A program made the position numbers and the translations under genes. A stretch of DNA of 48,326 nt from an uncultured Prevotellaceae bacterium (lineage in GTDB: Bacteria; Bacteroidota; Bacteroidia; Bacteroidales; Muribaculaceae): positions 1 to 48,326 of the forward strand of contig ONOU01000017.1 of assembly GCA_900319525.1 (NCBI GenBank), written 5' to 3'. Under the pieces are notes generated by a model. That model did not search any database and had not been told where the DNA came from. It saw only the letters and a list, made by a program, of their open reading frames with translations. Below are positions 1-9,120 of this stretch, in pieces; positions within the stretch are counted from its first letter, which is position 1, and the number at the start of each line of letters is the position of its first letter.

Positions 1-72
1 CCCTCGACTTGCATGTGTTAAGCCTGTCGCTAGCGTTCATCCTGAGCCAGGATCAAACTCTTCGTTGTTGTA
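1..72 (-). rRNA. rrs: 16S ribosomal RNA, 5' end only (runs off the left edge)
   Basis: Read on the minus strand, the first ~70 bases give the universal 16S start AGAGTTTGATCCTGGCTCAG, then a stretch including GCTAGCGACAGGC and ending in AACACATGCAAGTCGAGGG. Only the first part of helix 1 to variable region V1 is present; the rest of the operon lies outside the window. The exact mature 5' end is estimated from the usual distance to the AGAGTTTGAT motif. The sequence after the primer site is of Bacteroidota type. Confidence 0.97.
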
Positions 73-274
73 TTATCGTTTCTCTTCTTTACAAAAGATT
101 AAAATGAAAACGCAACACTCGACCGAAGTCTCCAGTGTTCAAATCCCTGGCCTCTTTTCAGGTTGAATCTCGTATCTTACTGCCTGTTATACATCGTTTT
201 AAACGACTTAGAATCGACGAGGACAATTCCTAAAAATTATCCCTTGTCTCTTGTACTACTCGTTGCTGCAAACA

Positions 275-352
275 TGTCAAAGAGCTATTGTTTGACGCCA
301 CCCTTGTGGCGAAAAGCGGTGCAAAGGTACTGCCATTTTTGAAACTGGCAAA
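275..352 (-). promoter_or_regulatory. rRNA operon promoter and boxA-like leader element
   Basis: On the minus strand TTTG (349-352) is followed after 19 bases by TACCTTTG (322-329), a good Bacteroidota promoter. It would start transcription near 315 and leave a leader of about 240 bases before 16S. Just inside the leader, 275-286 reads AGCTCTTTGACA, similar to the boxA antitermination signal of rRNA leaders, and 297-312 folds into a small GCCAC/GTGGC hairpin. The promoter is read directly from sequence; the antitermination role is inferred. Confidence 0.6.
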
Positions 353-656
353 TTTTTCGGCAACTTTTTTTCACCCGATTTATTAACATTTTTCTCGATT
401 TTTGACTTATTACACTGATACAAAACACGTTAAGCGAAGAAAAAATTTTTCAAAAAAAATTTGTTTTTTTTCTTGAAAACCGGATTTTGGCATTTTTTGG
501 CTCAAAAAGCATCATTCCGGAGGTCTCGAAAAGGGGTCCAAAAAAAGACGAAAAAACACGATTTTTTTCATCTTTTTTCGTCCGAACATCAAAAAAAGGG
601 GGAAAACGGCGTTTCAGGCCATTTTCCCCACCCTATTCCATCACTGGCGCCGCATA
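353..656. other. A/T-homopolymer-rich spacer upstream of the rRNA promoter
   Basis: This stretch is full of runs of A and T and contains no convincing gene. The small open frames here have homopolymer-driven composition (many K and F) and no homology that I recognise. A-tracts upstream of an rRNA promoter can raise its activity by bending DNA, but that is only a possibility here. Confidence 0.4.
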
Positions 657-1544
657 TCACTGCATCATGCGGAAAACGCGGATGCCGATGTTCCTCTTGG
701 AATTCTCAAGGTACTTGAACAACGGTTTGCTCTCAAGCATCACCTTGCCGCCCGACATCGAGGCGTCGAGCAGATAAGGGTCGCCCTTATCATCGACAAT
801 GATAATGCCGTTGTGCGACACATCCAAGCCCTCGATTGACGTGACCAGGGTGACAAAATCGCCAGAGCGTAATTCGGCTTTCACAGCCTTGTCGTTGAGC
901 CACGAGCGCTTGAGATAAGGGAAGCGGTGATTGCGCAACTCATAGCGGCGGATCTTCTCGACCATAGCCGAATCATCCTTGAGTTGCCGGTAACTGTCGG
1001 TGTGGTGGGTCATATAGTCGATGTTCTTGACCATATAGGCGGCATGGGGCAGGTCGGGAGTAATCTCTACCAGGTTACCCCGCATGTGGTTGTCGATGAT
1101 CCACTCACTGATGTAATGGATACGGCTGGAATAGTCGCCCATCACACCGCCACGGTAGCGTACATTCTCAATGTTGGCGGCAAAGTCGCGCCAGGAGTAG
1201 CGGTCAGTCAGTGTGGCACGCGTCAACGCATAGAGCGACTCGATGAAGGTCAGGCAATCGAGCTCGTGGATATTGATGGTGAGCATTTCCTCGTCACCCT
1301 CGAGCGTGTGAGCGACATAGGGGGTACCCAGCAACTCTCGGGCATAGAATTCCACGAGTTTGTTGGCGTTGTCATATCCGGTTTGATGGCCTTTTGCCAA
1401 CAGGTCATTGATCACAGTAGTGTCGCGGTCGCAATGGAAACGCATCTGGGTAATCGTGGCGGCATGGGCCTCTTGCTGCTGATCGGCAGGCCTGGGAGCG
1501 CAAGCCACCAGCATAATCGCTATCAAATAGAAAAGGTGTTTCAT
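657..1544 (-). CDS. DUF1460 N-acetylmuramoyl-L-alanine amidase-like lipoprotein
   Basis: This is a 295-residue secreted enzyme of the DUF1460 family, an NlpC/P60-type branch known to cleave the amide between (anhydro)muramic acid and the stem peptide. The N-terminus is a lipoprotein signal with lipobox L-V-A-C (Cys15). The likely catalytic cysteine is Cys97 in HELDCLTF and the histidine is His244 in DVSHNGIII, both in the family's usual context. The ATG at 1544 was chosen because it begins the signal peptide and lies about 20 bases after a promoter (TACTTTTG, 1571-1578 on the minus strand); a longer frame starting at 1613 would begin upstream of that promoter. It probably acts on peptidoglycan fragments in the periplasm or at the outer membrane. 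Confidence 0.88.
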   Translation of the reverse strand: MKHLFYLIAIMLVACAPRPADQQQEAHAATITQMRFHCDRDTTVINDLLAKGHQTGYDNANKLVEFYARELLGTPYVAHTLEGDEEMLTINIHELDCLTFIESLYALTRATLTDRYSWRDFAANIENVRYRGGVMGDYSSRIHYISEWIIDNHMRGNLVEITPDLPHAAYMVKNIDYMTHHTDSYRQLKDDSAMVEKIRRYELRNHRFPYLKRSWLNDKAVKAELRSGDFVTLVTSIEGLDVSHNGIIIVDDKGDPYLLDASMSGGKVMLESKPLFKYLENSKRNIGIRVFRMMQ

Positions 1545-1738
1545 ATCTTCAAAATCATTTTTCAAGGACACAAAAGTAATCATAAAAATCTGAACATCGG
1601 CAACTATTTTCAAGTCTTTTCGTTACCCATATATATAATGTGGGAAACGCCAGAAAATTTTTGAGACATAAAAACAAAAAATTAAACCTTAGCCACTGCC
1701 TCGTATCTAAAAAATGTGTAACTTAGCCGATTGAAAAG

Positions 1739-2356
1739 ATGAAAGCAAAACGGATTATCATATTGCTTGTGGCCATGATGTTGACATCGGGCAGCCTGTG
1801 GGCCAAGGATGATGAAGTGATTGTCACCCGCCAGTTGACCCTGTCACAACGCAAGTCGTTGCCCGACAAAACCATCACCACTGACGTGAAGCGCCTGACC
1901 TTCAACAAGAAAGCCGACGCCAGCCTCGTTGACGCCATCATCCAAGTGATGGACACCATCGCCAGCGAGGATTACCAGAACCGCACCTTCGTGCTGCTGC
2001 TGGAGGGCAATACCGACGGCACGATAGCCATTGCCGCACGCAACGACGACATCGTGACCCGCGGCAGCAAGGACGCGTCCATCTACTACGGCGAGCTGGA
2101 GCACAAGCGCTACCACTTTGTCGTGCTCACGGGCAAGGACAATCAGGAACTGCTGGAACAGACGTTCAAGCGGCAGGGCAAAGTGAAATTTGTGCAGGAG
2201 TTTGAGTTTGTTGACTTCCCCACCCCACGCTATCCCACCAACGTCATCGGCGAGTGGTCGCCCAGCACGGGGTTCAAGTGGAAGACAGTCACGATCAACG
2301 AGGACCTGAATGCCGACCGAGACTCGCTGGAAAGGCCCGCCCATTTTCAAGACTAG
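1739..2356 (+). CDS. Exported protein of unknown function
   Basis: I do not recognise this 205-residue protein. It has a clear signal peptide of about 22 residues ending SGSLWA before KDDE. The mature part has alternating charged and hydrophobic strands, no cysteines and no obvious enzyme motif. It lies 24 bases before the cytidylate-kinase-like gene in the same direction, so the two are probably cotranscribed. A periplasmic location is inferred from the signal peptide and the lack of a lipobox. Confidence 0.75.
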   Translation: MKAKRIIILLVAMMLTSGSLWAKDDEVIVTRQLTLSQRKSLPDKTITTDVKRLTFNKKADASLVDAIIQVMDTIASEDYQNRTFVLLLEGNTDGTIAIAARNDDIVTRGSKDASIYYGELEHKRYHFVVLTGKDNQELLEQTFKRQGKVKFVQEFEFVDFPTPRYPTNVIGEWSPSTGFKWKTVTINEDLNADRDSLERPAHFQD

Positions 2357-2380
2357 AAACCGAAAAAGGACACTATAACA

Positions 2381-3025
2381 ATGAACGAGGACCTAAAAAA
2401 CAACCGGAATTATGTGATTGCCATCGGACGCCAGTTTGGCAGCGGTGGCCGTGAAGTGGGCCAGCGCGTGGCTCAACTGCTGGACATCAACTACTTTGAC
2501 AAGCAGTTATTGCTCGAGGCGTCCAAGGCCAGCGGCATCAACCCCGAGATGTTTGAGGCTGCCGACGAGCGCACACCCAAGTTTTTTCCCAGCCTGTGGC
2601 CGTTGAATCTGGCTATGGCGGGCTCGACCTTTGTGGGCGAGACGGCAATGATGACCGACGACAACATCTACAAGGCCCAATGCCAGGTGATGAAGGAGCT
2701 GGTGGACCGCAAGCCCTGTGTAATCGTGGGACGCACAGCCGACTACGTGTTGCGCGACTACTGCCCTGTCATCAGCGTGTTCCTGCACGCCCCCATTGAT
2801 GACCGCGTTGCCCGCATCATGGAACGCGGCGACTGCAACACGCGCGAGGCCGCCGAGAAACGCAGCGACAAGATCAACAAGCTGCGCGCCGAGTACTACA
2901 ACTTCTACACCGACAAGCTGTGGGGCCATGCCGAGAGCTATGACCTGTGCATCGACTCCAGCCTGCTAGGCATCGAGGGAACCGCACAACTCATCGTCGA
3001 GTTTGTCAAGCGCCGATTGGTATAA
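2381..3025 (+). CDS. Cytidylate kinase-like family protein
   Basis: This 214-residue cytoplasmic protein belongs to the cytidylate-kinase-like P-loop family common in Bacteroidales. The N-terminus carries the family P-loop variant GRQFGSGGREVG (about residues 17-28) and then a DKQLL segment. A central IVGRTADYVL strand and an RVARIMERG lid-like segment follow. True Cmk proteins have a different P-loop (GPxGSGK), so the substrate may not be CMP and is unknown. It follows the exported protein closely and ends just before a strong inverted repeat. Confidence 0.85.
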   Translation: MNEDLKNNRNYVIAIGRQFGSGGREVGQRVAQLLDINYFDKQLLLEASKASGINPEMFEAADERTPKFFPSLWPLNLAMAGSTFVGETAMMTDDNIYKAQCQVMKELVDRKPCVIVGRTADYVLRDYCPVISVFLHAPIDDRVARIMERGDCNTREAAEKRSDKINKLRAEYYNFYTDKLWGHAESYDLCIDSSLLGIEGTAQLIVEFVKRRLV

Positions 3026-3055
3026 CCTTGACAACCCTCTGATCATAAAAAGGAA

Positions 3056-3122
3056 AACAACAAATACAACAAATACAAATCTGGTTCTCAACGATTTGTA
3101 TTTGTTGTATTTATTGTTGTTT
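3056..3122. terminator. Long AT-rich inverted repeat, probable bidirectional terminator
   Basis: A stem of roughly 24 bases (AACAACAAATACAACAAATACAAAT and its near-exact complement) flanks a 13-base loop. It lies between two convergent genes, the kinase-like gene on plus and the LuxR gene on minus. A/T runs on both sides suit termination in both directions. Confidence 0.65.
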
Positions 3123-3132
3123 TAAAGCGGCG

Positions 3133-3897
3133 TCAGTCGATCAGGCGGTAGATCATGGCGAAGTTGATGGCCTCGGTGATGCTGTCGGTTTCAAATTTCT
3201 CCAGGATGCTCTTGCGGTAGCCTTTCACTGTGTCAAACGACTTGAACATCAGCCGGGCGATTTCCTGGGTAGTGTAGCCCATGGCCGAATATTTGAGAAC
3301 CTGCGTCTCTTGCTCGGTGAGGGTGATGTAGGGGACCGACTTCCACGTGCCGCTCTCCAGATTCAGGTTCCACCCCTCGTGCGTGCGGTTGTTGAACATC
3401 AGGATGGTGTCATCGTTCTGCTTGGTGGGGATGGAGGCCACGCACAGCGCGAGCCAAATCCTGCCGTCGGGCATCATCTTGAGGGGCGTCAACTGATGGT
3501 TAATGGTCTGCACCTTCTTGGACACAGTGTTGATGACCCTGAAATTGTAAGACAGCGTGTAATAGCGCTTCTCGGCCGCAGGGATGTCCTTGGAGAAATA
3601 AAAGCCGGAGGAATTGATTATCAACAGTCGCTCCAGATCCTCCTCAGGCACATTGTCGATGTAGAAATTATAGCCGATTTTCTTGACCTCGCTGGCCGAC
3701 AGGCCGCACAGGAACAACGGGTTCTCGCTGACATAGAGGAAATTCTTCTTGAAGTAGTCGATGATATATACGCTCTTGTAGGTCATGCGCGAGAACGCAT
3801 CCACCGCGTCCACAACGTCCTGTATGTTACGGTAATCCTCGTCGGTGACACCCGTCACCGCATTATCCATGATAAAGAAATCCTCAATCCGAGCCAT
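3133..3897 (-). CDS. LuxR-family transcriptional regulator with PAS-like sensor
   Basis: This is a 254-residue regulator. Residues ~30-155 look like a PAS-type fold (YIIDYFKKNFLYVSENP, then a PAS-like IWLALCVASI strand). Residues ~190-250 form a LuxR/GerE helix-turn-helix with the signature LTEQETQVLKYSAMGYTTQEIARLMFKS cut into its usual helices. There is no signal peptide or membrane segment, so it is a cytoplasmic one-component sensor. The start is ATG 3897, or 3903 two codons earlier; a TTG at 3921 lies inside the -7 box (3919-3926) and cannot be the start. Its promoter directly abuts a perfect 18-bp palindrome (3953-3970), the same motif found at many envelope genes in the window. It is therefore a candidate autoregulated controller of that set. 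The ligand is unknown. Confidence 0.85.
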   Translation of the reverse strand: MARIEDFFIMDNAVTGVTDEDYRNIQDVVDAVDAFSRMTYKSVYIIDYFKKNFLYVSENPLFLCGLSASEVKKIGYNFYIDNVPEEDLERLLIINSSGFYFSKDIPAAEKRYYTLSYNFRVINTVSKKVQTINHQLTPLKMMPDGRIWLALCVASIPTKQNDDTILMFNNRTHEGWNLNLESGTWKSVPYITLTEQETQVLKYSAMGYTTQEIARLMFKSFDTVKGYRKSILEKFETDSITEAINFAMIYRLID

Positions 3898-3918
3898 AAT
3901 CATGATATTTTGATAGAG

Positions 3919-3970
3919 CAAAAGTACACATTATTTTGCGTATACACAAAAAAACACCCTTTTGGGTGTT
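3919..3970 (-). promoter_or_regulatory. LuxR-gene promoter with abutting perfect palindrome
   Basis: On the minus strand TTTG (3947-3950), a 20-base spacer and TACTTTTG (3919-3926) make a consensus promoter. Two bases upstream lies AACACCCTTTTGGGTGTT (3953-3970), a perfect 7-4-7 inverted repeat. Unlike the other copies, this one does not supply the -33 element itself. The position suits an activator or an autorepressor. Confidence 0.75.
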
Positions 3971-4068
3971 TAAAAAATGGGCGCTTTTGTGTTATTTGTG
4001 TGTAGCAGTACAGCATCGATGACGAGTCATCAATGACATGTATGTGCTGATGAAATCCATCTAGCAAA

Positions 4069-4115
4069 AACACCCTTTTGGGTATTGCAGGCTCCTACGC
4101 TTACCAATAATTTTG
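4069..4115 (+). promoter_or_regulatory. Palindrome-type promoter of the first barrel gene
   Basis: AACACCCTTTTGGGTATT (4069-4086) overlaps the -33 TTG (4085-4087). After 20 bases comes TAATTTTG (4108-4115). The downstream barrel gene begins 28 bases after the box. The 47-bp layout is identical to seven other promoters in the window. Confidence 0.8.
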
Positions 4116-4143
4116 CAGCAAAGAAACTAAAATCAATATCATT

Positions 4144-6273
4144 ATGAGAATCATCATCACAACTATCCTTATTGCACTGAGCTCGCTGTTGAGCATACAA
4201 CTTCAGGCAGCAGAACCGACCGACAGCCTCGCCACCGCGGCTGACGACAGCCTGAACGTGCAACTGCAAGAGCTTACCGTCGAGGCCCCCAAGGCCGTTA
4301 TAAGACGCGAAGGCATGAACTACACCATCAGCAATCTGGGAGGAACCTTCCTTGCTGATGCGGGAACCCTTATCGACATGCTGCGCTGGACTCCCGGACT
4401 CATTGTCAACGACGAGAACGACATCAAGACAGGCGACAACAAGAGCGTGGGAGAAATCTACATCGATGAGCGCAAGGTCACCGACCGTAACCTGCTGCTT
4501 ACCCTCATGTCCAACCAAGTGAGCAAGGTGGAAATCATCCGCGACTTGAGTGCCCGCTATTCAGGGCCAACTATCAAGATCACGCTCAAAAAGGGGTTGA
4601 AGGACTATCTGGGACTGAGTGTGGGCAGCTCCACTGCATTCCGGCGCCGTGTGAATGAGAGTACATGGGCCAATGCCAATGCAAAATACGGGAAATGGGC
4701 GCTCAATGGCTCGTTGCGCTACACCTTCAGCAACGGCAAGTCCTATGACTATAACCGGACGACTATCACCAACCCTGATGACGGCAGCCTTATTTTGGAC
4801 GATTCCAGGGATGGAGGTTTCACCTACCGACGCAACAATTGGTACTGGAATGCAGGCATCAACTACTTTGCCACACCACAATTGACACTCATCGCGCAAT
4901 ACTCAGGCAGCACGAGTGCAGGACGACTTACCCATTATTCTCTCCATGACCTTCTTTATCTGGGTGTGGATAGCGTTGTTAACGAATTACAACATGAACC
5001 CAATGGGAATAGGCACAACCACAATGCCACTGCGGGACTGACCTACAAGCCCTCAGACGATAAGACGCTCACCCTCACGGTAAGTTACTCGAGGCGAACA
5101 TCGGACAACATGCGAACTATCACCCTCACACCCGCCAACGGTGACGAGACGATCAACACGACTCACACCCAGAACCGTTACAACCTGTGGGACGGTGAGG
5201 CCAATTATGCCTTTCCCATTCTGGGTAGCGAAATTGAAGTGGGCACCAACCTGAGTTGGATCAGCAACAAATACAGTTACATCTACAATGAGGCAGTTCA
5301 GCCCAGCCATCGCGACGATTTCACTGGTGCTTGGTATGGCTCGTGGAAGCGTGCCTACGGCAACTGGAAACCTGAGGTGGGCTTGCGAGTCGTCTATAAT
5401 GACACGAGGCTCAAGCAGGGCGACAGCACTGATAACAAGCAGGAAAAACGCACCTCGTTGCGGCCTCATGCGTCACTGCTCTACACCATCAGCGACAACT
5501 ACCAGTTGAAGGCACAATACAGCGTATCGGGCGGCTTCCCGTCGATGTCTCAACTTAATCCTGCTATCGTCTATGAATCCATGTTTCACTACAGCAAGGG
5601 GAATCCTGACCTAAAGCAGTACACCTGGCACTATGCCAGCCTGAGCGCTAACCTCAAGGACTTCAGCGTGGAGGCCTCATTTAATTGTACCCTTCATGAC
5701 ATTTTCACAGCTATTTTGCCCTACGGCGACGATTATTCCATCATTGACTTTCCTGTCAACTGCCGCTATAGCAACACATGGGCTTTGTATGCTGATTACT
5801 CGCACACTTTCGGAAAAGTAAGCGTCAATGCGTCATTGAGCGGCTATCTGTTCCACACCAAATTTGACCGAATTGATGGCTACCTCAATCCATCCACACG
5901 TAGCCAGTCCATGAGTGCCTATGCCCAAGCCCGCTGGCAATTCTGCAAGAATGGTGAGTTCTACGGCTCGGTGCGCTATACAAGCCCCATGCAAGTGGAC
6001 CTGACCCGAACGGGACGCTCGCTCGGTATCAACCTGGGCTATACCCAGCGCTTCCTTGACAATCGCCTGCGCGTCACCGTCGAGGGGAATGATTTGCTCA
6101 ATCAGGCCATCACTCCCCGCTGGAGCCAGAACTACGGTCACGTCAGTCAGTGGCAACGCAACCGTTACGATACCCGAGACGTGACATTGCGCGTGCAATA
6201 CGTCTTCAATACCCTCAACAATGGTTACCGCAACGCCCGCATCAACAAGCAAAGCGACCAACGCGCGAACTGA
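4144..6273 (+). CDS. TonB-receptor-like outer-membrane barrel protein (plug, no STN)
   Basis: This 709-residue protein has a signal peptide (cleavage probably after QLQA, residue 22), then a plug-like domain (about residues 40-150, with VSKVEIIRDLSARYSG matching the VEIIRxPSARY plug motif). A long barrel of alternating aromatic strands follows, of the OMP_b-brl_3 type. It lacks both the STN signalling domain and the carboxypeptidase-regulatory domain found in the receptors further right, and no SusD partner is nearby. The plug's usual glycine-rich strand (GTGGIINI) is reduced to PTIKITL. It is probably an outer-membrane transporter or a peptide/surface receptor; the substrate is unknown. It is controlled by the palindrome promoter just upstream and is probably monocistronic. 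Confidence 0.82.
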   Translation: MRIIITTILIALSSLLSIQLQAAEPTDSLATAADDSLNVQLQELTVEAPKAVIRREGMNYTISNLGGTFLADAGTLIDMLRWTPGLIVNDENDIKTGDNKSVGEIYIDERKVTDRNLLLTLMSNQVSKVEIIRDLSARYSGPTIKITLKKGLKDYLGLSVGSSTAFRRRVNESTWANANAKYGKWALNGSLRYTFSNGKSYDYNRTTITNPDDGSLILDDSRDGGFTYRRNNWYWNAGINYFATPQLTLIAQYSGSTSAGRLTHYSLHDLLYLGVDSVVNELQHEPNGNRHNHNATAGLTYKPSDDKTLTLTVSYSRRTSDNMRTITLTPANGDETINTTHTQNRYNLWDGEANYAFPILGSEIEVGTNLSWISNKYSYIYNEAVQPSHRDDFTGAWYGSWKRAYGNWKPEVGLRVVYNDTRLKQGDSTDNKQEKRTSLRPHASLLYTISDNYQLKAQYSVSGGFPSMSQLNPAIVYESMFHYSKGNPDLKQYTWHYASLSANLKDFSVEASFNCTLHDIFTAILPYGDDYSIIDFPVNCRYSNTWALYADYSHTFGKVSVNASLSGYLFHTKFDRIDGYLNPSTRSQSMSAYAQARWQFCKNGEFYGSVRYTSPMQVDLTRTGRSLGINLGYTQRFLDNRLRVTVEGNDLLNQAITPRWSQNYGHVSQWQRNRYDTRDVTLRVQYVFNTLNNGYRNARINKQSDQRAN

Positions 6274-6668
6274 TAAGCAAGCATCAATGGGGCGGGGTTC
6301 ATCCATCCAAATCAACAAGAAATCATTGCCGATATATATCAGTTTTTTCATTGCATCGAGCGCAACATTGCATCCATACTTTAGACATCAATTTCACCAG
6401 CATATTCACCAGTTTGAGCCTCTTTTATAGCTTCCATAGTGCGCTTGTTATTTGGTAAATAGACCAGTTGAGAATAACAAGTCAAGAAACCATCTTGCTT
6501 AGCTATTACGCCCATCGTATGTGATAGTCACTGTAGCCATAATTATTTGTTTTAATTGTGTGTTGAAAAGATACTACTTTTTTTGAATAGTAAACGAAAG
6601 CAGGTCATTTGCCTCAAAAAACACCCTTTTGAGTTATTTTGTCTTATTTAGTCTTAAACTATTCGGGA
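6274..6668. other. Intergenic region with a degenerate palindrome copy
   Basis: I see no gene here. A decayed copy of the palindrome (AACACCC-TTTT-GAGTTAT, 6620-6637) lies 49 bases upstream of the good one. It has no TAnnTTTG box at the expected distance. It could be a second, weaker binding site or a relic. Confidence 0.45.
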
Positions 6669-6715
6669 AACACCCTTTTGGGTATTGTATGAGCTAATTA
6701 TTTGCTATTATTTTG
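6669..6715 (+). promoter_or_regulatory. Palindrome-type promoter of the second barrel gene
   Basis: AACACCCTTTTGGGTATT (6669-6686) overlaps the -33 TTG, and a 20-base spacer leads to TTATTTTG (6708-6715), one mismatch from TAnnTTTG. The start codon is 31 bases further on. Confidence 0.78.
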
Positions 6716-6746
6716 CAGAATAATTTCAAATACATGATTTAGGGGT

Positions 6747-8804
6747 ATGAGAATATTATTAGCATTAGTTGCGGTTGCTTTCATGGGCTTAAGTGTTTCG
6801 GCTCAAGACGTTTCGGCCCAATGTGATAGCGTGATGAATGACACGTTGCCCGAGATGGTTGTGACGGCCAAGGGGCAGATTGAGACGGCCGACAAGGCCA
6901 TTCTGGTGCCTACGGCTGCTCTGCGCAAGCACGCTGCCAATGCGCTAGACCTGACGGAACTGATGAATGTTGCGGGCCTGGTGGTGTCGCCGCAGGATAA
7001 ATCGGTGACAACACACACCGGCAGTGAAGTAGTGCTGTGCATCAATGGCGTGGCAGCCCGAGCCGAGGACGTGGCCATGCTACAGGCACAGGATGTGGCC
7101 AGCGTGGAATATCTGCGTGCTCCTTCATGCAAATGGACCGGTAAAGCGGCAGTGCTCAACTACGTTGTCCGCAACTCGGGCGGCAACGTCTATCTCTCAG
7201 CCGACGAGGGGTTCATTTATCAGCGTGGCGAGTATGTGGCTGCGGTCGATTACACCCGTGGCAAGACCAAACTGCGGCTGGCTGCCAAGAGCAAGTGGGA
7301 TCGCGACCACAGTTATGTCGAGGAGTCGGGGCTCTATACTTTTGCTGACGGGCATCAGTTGACACGCTACTACAGCCCGGACCATGCTCTCGCTCGCCAC
7401 CACAGTGAGGATGTGCGCTTTGAGTTGACCAACAAGGGCGATGCCCACCGCTTCAACCTTGCCCTCGGTCTGGATGCAGCGACCGTGCCGGCCCATGACA
7501 TGACAACTGCCGTGATTTATCCCGCCGATACCACGACCATGCATCGTCGCTCGGACAGCAAGGCCCTGTCGCCCAATATCTCGCTTGAATACACCAAGTG
7601 GCTACCCGCCAGTCAGACCATACAGTTTGTCGCCAGTGGTAGCTATGGCCACAATACCTATCACAGCCTGTATGAGGAAACCGGCAAGAGCGCAGTGACC
7701 TCGCGTGTCAAGGAAGACAACTTCGCATTGGCTGGGCAAGGGCTCTACTTCAAGACGTTTGCCAATCAACTGATGTTGATGCTGACGGCAGGGCACACGC
7801 TCACCAACTACAAGGATCACTATAGCGGCACCTCGACCGGCTATCAGCATTTGATCACTAATGTCACGACGGCCATGCTGCAGTTCAGCCGTTCGGCTGG
7901 CAGTGTGTCGTGGTATGCCACGGCTGGCGTTTCCAATTCGGCGGTGTCGCTGGGCGGCAGGCACTACAATTACTGCAGCCCCATCGCCTACTATGGCGGC
8001 ACCTATGTTCCGCGGCAGGATCTGTCGCTCTCGCTGAACGGCGTGTTGACCCACACACTGTTCGACCCCAGCAACAAGAACAGCATGACGCTGCCCGTCT
8101 CGTTCTTTGAGGCCACGCAAGGAAATCCCGACATCGAGCCCCTGAAGGTGTTGAGCAACACGCTGTCGCTGAGCAAGCAGTGGGGCAAGCACTCACTGGC
8201 TGTCTCCTATATGAGTTACATCTACTTCAATAACATCGTGCATCAGTACTATGCCGACCCGTCGGTCATCTATGACAAGAAACTGAATGACGGTAACTTC
8301 TATGGCAACATGCTCAGCGCGAGTTGGTCATTCAGTGCTTTGAGCGACCGCCTGCGCGTGGGCCTGACGGGTATAGGCGAGTACAACGCTGTACGCGGCG
8401 ATGTGTATGACCTGTCTCGGGCCATCGTGCGCGGCAGTGCCAGCGTGACCTGGTTGCAGGGAGACTTCAAGTTCAGTGCAAACTTCAGGACCCCATCCAC
8501 GCAACTCGACATCCGCGAGCCGTTCCTGGTGCATGACCCCATGAAACTGGACTTCTTGGCCGGATGGAACCACAGCGGCTGGAGTGTGGAATTACGGCTT
8601 AACAACCCCTTCAGCCACTACTACAAGAGCCACGAGTGGATGAACTATGGCTGCTACGACATGGACCGCTGGCGCATGAACGAATCGGCAGGCCGTAACG
8701 TGAGCTTAAAGGTGACCTACGCCCTCAATTTCGGCAAAAAGACCGACCGCAGCGACGTTCAGATCAATCCCGTCATCAACAGCGCCATCATGAAATCACT
8801 GTAG
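6747..8804 (+). CDS. TonB-receptor-like outer-membrane barrel protein (plug, no STN)
   Basis: This is a 685-residue outer-membrane protein. A signal peptide of about 19 residues (ending GLSVSA) precedes a short N-terminal stretch with LPEMVVTAKG, the TonB-box-like segment typical of receptors. A plug-like domain follows (ELMNVAGLVVSP, then ASVEYLRAPSCKWTGKA in place of the VEIIRxPSARY motif), then a barrel. Its architecture matches the previous barrel protein, though the barrels are only distantly similar. No SusD, ECF sigma or FecR partner is adjacent. A 77-bp element repeated elsewhere lies just downstream. The substrate is unknown. Confidence 0.82.
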   Translation: MRILLALVAVAFMGLSVSAQDVSAQCDSVMNDTLPEMVVTAKGQIETADKAILVPTAALRKHAANALDLTELMNVAGLVVSPQDKSVTTHTGSEVVLCINGVAARAEDVAMLQAQDVASVEYLRAPSCKWTGKAAVLNYVVRNSGGNVYLSADEGFIYQRGEYVAAVDYTRGKTKLRLAAKSKWDRDHSYVEESGLYTFADGHQLTRYYSPDHALARHHSEDVRFELTNKGDAHRFNLALGLDAATVPAHDMTTAVIYPADTTTMHRRSDSKALSPNISLEYTKWLPASQTIQFVASGSYGHNTYHSLYEETGKSAVTSRVKEDNFALAGQGLYFKTFANQLMLMLTAGHTLTNYKDHYSGTSTGYQHLITNVTTAMLQFSRSAGSVSWYATAGVSNSAVSLGGRHYNYCSPIAYYGGTYVPRQDLSLSLNGVLTHTLFDPSNKNSMTLPVSFFEATQGNPDIEPLKVLSNTLSLSKQWGKHSLAVSYMSYIYFNNIVHQYYADPSVIYDKKLNDGNFYGNMLSASWSFSALSDRLRVGLTGIGEYNAVRGDVYDLSRAIVRGSASVTWLQGDFKFSANFRTPSTQLDIREPFLVHDPMKLDFLAGWNHSGWSVELRLNNPFSHYYKSHEWMNYGCYDMDRWRMNESAGRNVSLKVTYALNFGKKTDRSDVQINPVINSAIMKSL

Positions 8805-8828
8805 ACCATAGATATTCGATAGTTAAAA

Positions 8829-8905
8829 ACGAGCGCAACCGCCTATAAGACCTAAATAGCTTCTTCGATACCGTGGTCAGCCGAGGGTGATGCCACATCC
8901 TCGGC
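8829..8905 (+). repeat. 77-bp dispersed repeat, copy 1
   Basis: The segment begins ACGAGCGCAACC and ends in a hairpin GCCGAGG-loop-CCTCGGC. It matches 16706-16782 at 75 of 77 positions, and both copies lie 25-40 bases after the stop codon of an outer-membrane receptor gene. No clear T-run follows, so it is not a textbook terminator. Confidence 0.85.
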
Positions 8906-9020
8906 CGACTATTGTATAATCAGTTGCACATAAGGCATATCCAGGGAAAGCGCACCAAAATCGCATTGGAAAGATCAACCAGAATTGGTAGTAGACGCCT
9001 GGAAGGCGGACATCTGAGTA

Positions 9021-9116
9021 CCCCCCAGTAAATCAGGTTGCCGACCGTAAGCGAGGAAACCTGATTCACTGGGGGGATAATGGTGTATAGAAACTGTCGC
9101 TGGAGGCACGCCTATA
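9021..9116. repeat. Two adjacent stem-loops upstream of the kinase gene
   Basis: A 19-bp stem with one mismatch (CCCCCCAGTAAATCAGGTT at 9021-9039 against 9058-9076) encloses an 18-base loop. It is followed at once by a second stem GTGTATAG...CTATACAC. The structure lies upstream of the kinase promoter and downstream of the first 77-bp repeat. It could be a terminator, a structured RNA end or the remnant of a small mobile element. I see no transposase. Confidence 0.6.
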
Positions 9117-9120
9117 CACA

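Noticed and set aside
461-777. Overlapping small plus-strand frames in the spacer upstream of the rRNA promoter
   Set aside because: Their composition follows the A/T homopolymers, two frames overlap over most of their length, and no start signal or family is visible.
3056-3122. AT-rich repeats as a CRISPR array
   Set aside because: It is a single inverted repeat, not a series of direct repeats with spacers; no cas genes are present anywhere in the window.
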